NCBI GenBank assembly: GCA_051001455.1
Contig: JBPCNH010000031.1
Span: 1-22,766 of the forward strand
DNA length: 22,766 nucleotides
Source of the DNA: JBPCNH01 sp051001455
Lineage (GTDB): Bacteria; Actinomycetota; CADDZG01; WHSQ01
Reading direction: 5' to 3'
Shown: positions 21,481-22,766 of the stretch, piece after piece
How the letters are laid out: every line of letters starts with the position of its first letter
How positions within the stretch are numbered: the first letter of the stretch is position 1
Position numbers and translations under genes: made by a program
The notes under the pieces: model-generated
Seen by the model: only the letters and a program-made list of their open reading frames with translations
Databases searched by the model: none
Told to the model about the DNA's origin: nothing

Positions 21481-22071
21481 ATGTTCACCGGGATAGTGCT
21501 CGAGACCGGCATCATCAAACGCGCCCGCGGGAAGGGCGTGGTGGAGTTCGAGATCGAGGCCAAGGGGATCTCGAGTGAGCTGCGTCGCGGCGACTCCGTC
21601 GCGGTGAACGGTGTGTGTCTCACGACGACCGGACTAGCGCGTCGCCGCTTCCGCACCGAGGCGATACCCGAAACCCTAGCCCTCACCACCCTCGGGAGGA
21701 TCGAGAAAGGCGCGCGGGTGAATCTCGAGCTGGCGGTCCGGCTGACCGATCGCCTCGGGGGCCACATGGTCCAGGGTCACGTCGATGGACTCGCCGAGCT
21801 CGTTCGGCTCGAGGAGGAAGAGGGTGCCCGTCGCCTCTGGTTCCACGCCGCTGAGGGGGTCCTCAAGTACATGGTTCCCAAGGGGTCGGTCACGCTGGAT
21901 GGTGTCTCTCTCACCCTGGTCGAGGTAGGACGCACGACCTTCCAGGTTGCGATCATCCCGCACACGCTCGACGTCACCACTCTGGGGAGATTGAAACCCG
22001 GGATGCACGTGAACGTCGAGGTGGACATCCTCGCTAAGTATGTAGAGCGACTTCTCGAAGGGAGAAGCTGA
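21481..22071 (+). CDS. ribE: Riboflavin synthase, alpha chain
   Basis: 196 residues with two tandem lumazine-binding repeats. The first begins MFTGIVLETGIIKR and includes GDSVAVNGVCLTTT; the second begins near residue 97 with HMVQGHVDGLAEL and includes KGSVTLDGVSLTLVEV and IIPHTLDVTTLG. Dismutates two 6,7-dimethyl-8-ribityllumazine into riboflavin and the pyrimidine product. The ATG is the base after the ribD TAG; the TGA overlaps the ribB ATG. Some authors call this gene ribC. Confidence 0.95.
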   Translation: MFTGIVLETGIIKRARGKGVVEFEIEAKGISSELRRGDSVAVNGVCLTTTGLARRRFRTEAIPETLALTTLGRIEKGARVNLELAVRLTDRLGGHMVQGHVDGLAELVRLEEEEGARRLWFHAAEGVLKYMVPKGSVTLDGVSLTLVEVGRTTFQVAIIPHTLDVTTLGRLKPGMHVNVEVDILAKYVERLLEGRS

Positions 22072-22748
22072 TGGCATTCGCCAAGATCGTAGATGCGATC
22101 GCAGAGATCAAAGCCGGTCGGATGGTGATCGTGGTCGACGATGAGGACCGCGAGAACGAGGGCGACCTTATCTTCGCCGCCGAGAAGGCAACACCCGAGC
22201 TGATCTCCTTCATGGTCCGCCACTGCTCGGGGATCATCTGCGTGCCCATGGAAGCAGAGCGTCTCGAGGCGCTCAACCTTCCGCTGATGGCGACCGAGAA
22301 TACCGAGGCGATGCGGACCGCATTCACGATCAGCGTGGATGCACGTGCGGGCACGACTACGGGGATCTCTGCCGCGGATCGCGCCACGACGATCCAGGCT
22401 CTGCTCGATCCTGCAACTCGGCCCACCGACCTTGCGCGACCCGGGCATATCTTCCCGCTGCGTTACACCCCCGGTGGAGTCATGCGGCGCGCCGGGCACA
22501 CCGAGGCGGCCGTCGATCTCGCTCGCCTCGCAGACCTACAGCCTGCCGGAGTGTTGTGCGAGATCGTCAACGAAGACGGCACCATGGCTCGGCTTCCGGA
22601 TCTCGAAAGGTTCGCGGCCGAACACGATCTTCTCGTCATCTCGATCGCGGATCTGATCAGGCATGGACGGGGATGGGAGGGGCTCGTGGCGCGAATCACC
22701 GAGGCAAGCATCCCCACGGCTTTTGGATCATTCGGCACAGTTTCATAA
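22071..22748 (+). CDS. ribB: 3,4-dihydroxy-2-butanone 4-phosphate synthase (RibB; possibly an interrupted RibBA)
   Basis: 225 residues to TAA 22746-22748. Motifs of RibB are complete: DDEDRENEGD (23-32), GISAADRATTIQALLD, RPGHIFPLRYTPGGVMRRAGHTEAAVDLA, and CEIVNEDGTMAR. It makes the four-carbon unit of riboflavin from ribulose 5-phosphate. The C-terminus continues through the RibB-RibA linker (LIRHGRGWEGLVARITEASIPTAFGSF), which in bifunctional RibBA leads into GTP cyclohydrolase II. The frame after TAA reads DSDNGR to the window edge, which resembles the start of RibA, so the gene may be a ribBA carrying a stop. The RibB part alone looks functional. Confidence 0.9.
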   Translation: MAFAKIVDAIAEIKAGRMVIVVDDEDRENEGDLIFAAEKATPELISFMVRHCSGIICVPMEAERLEALNLPLMATENTEAMRTAFTISVDARAGTTTGISAADRATTIQALLDPATRPTDLARPGHIFPLRYTPGGVMRRAGHTEAAVDLARLADLQPAGVLCEIVNEDGTMARLPDLERFAAEHDLLVISIADLIRHGRGWEGLVARITEASIPTAFGSFGTVS

Positions 22749-22766
22749 GACTCTGACAACGGCCGG

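Noticed and set aside
1..22766. CRISPR arrays, insertion sequences, tRNA or rRNA genes, tandem repeats
   Set aside because: No repeated spacers, transposase-like frames, terminal repeats or tRNA cloverleaf patterns were noticed anywhere; the window is almost completely filled by metabolic genes.

Overview
The window comes from a high-GC bacterium, most likely a member of the Actinomycetota. Evidence is the mIHF-type gene mihF in the order mihF-gmk-rpoZ-coaBC-metK-priA-def-fmt-rpe-rib, a PriA homologue with degenerate helicase motifs, frequent GTG/TTG starts and ATGA/TGATG overlaps. The class within the phylum cannot be fixed from this sequence. Almost everything is housekeeping metabolism on the + strand, tightly packed.

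Layout. (1) 1-995, minus strand: the N-terminal 331 codons of a polytopic membrane protein of the O-antigen ligase/polymerase (Wzy_C) type, cut by the left window edge. (2) 996-1182: divergent intergenic region with a candidate promoter, a PyrR-binding RNA loop and a perfect terminator-like hairpin that also buries the pyrR ribosome binding site. (3) 1183-12144: a complete de novo UMP operon, pyrR-pyrB-pyrC-carA-[35-aa basic ORF]-[VOC protein]-carB-pyrK-pyrD-pyrF-pyrE. It makes carbamoyl phosphate, carbamoyl aspartate, dihydroorotate, orotate, OMP and UMP, with the NAD-linked class 1B dihydroorotate dehydrogenase (PyrD+PyrK). (4) 12156-12183: a strong promoter opens the next block, mihF, gmk, rpoZ, coaBC, metK (possibly leaderless), priA, def, fmt and rpe, covering GMP phosphorylation, RNA polymerase omega, CoA and SAM synthesis, replication restart, N-formyl methionine handling and the pentose phosphate pathway. 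(5) 20149-22748: a promoter and FMN riboswitch precede ribD, ribE and ribB. Rpe supplies ribulose 5-phosphate, the substrate of RibB.

Points that stand out: the coding 35-aa basic ORF and VOC gene inserted between carA and carB; the double-duty hairpin in front of pyrR; an in-frame TAA at the RibB/RibA junction where a bifunctional RibBA would be expected to continue; and the edge-truncated ligase gene on the minus strand. I saw no mobile element, CRISPR array, tRNA or rRNA, and no convincing wholly new system. The carA-small ORF-VOC-carB arrangement is the best candidate for something undescribed.
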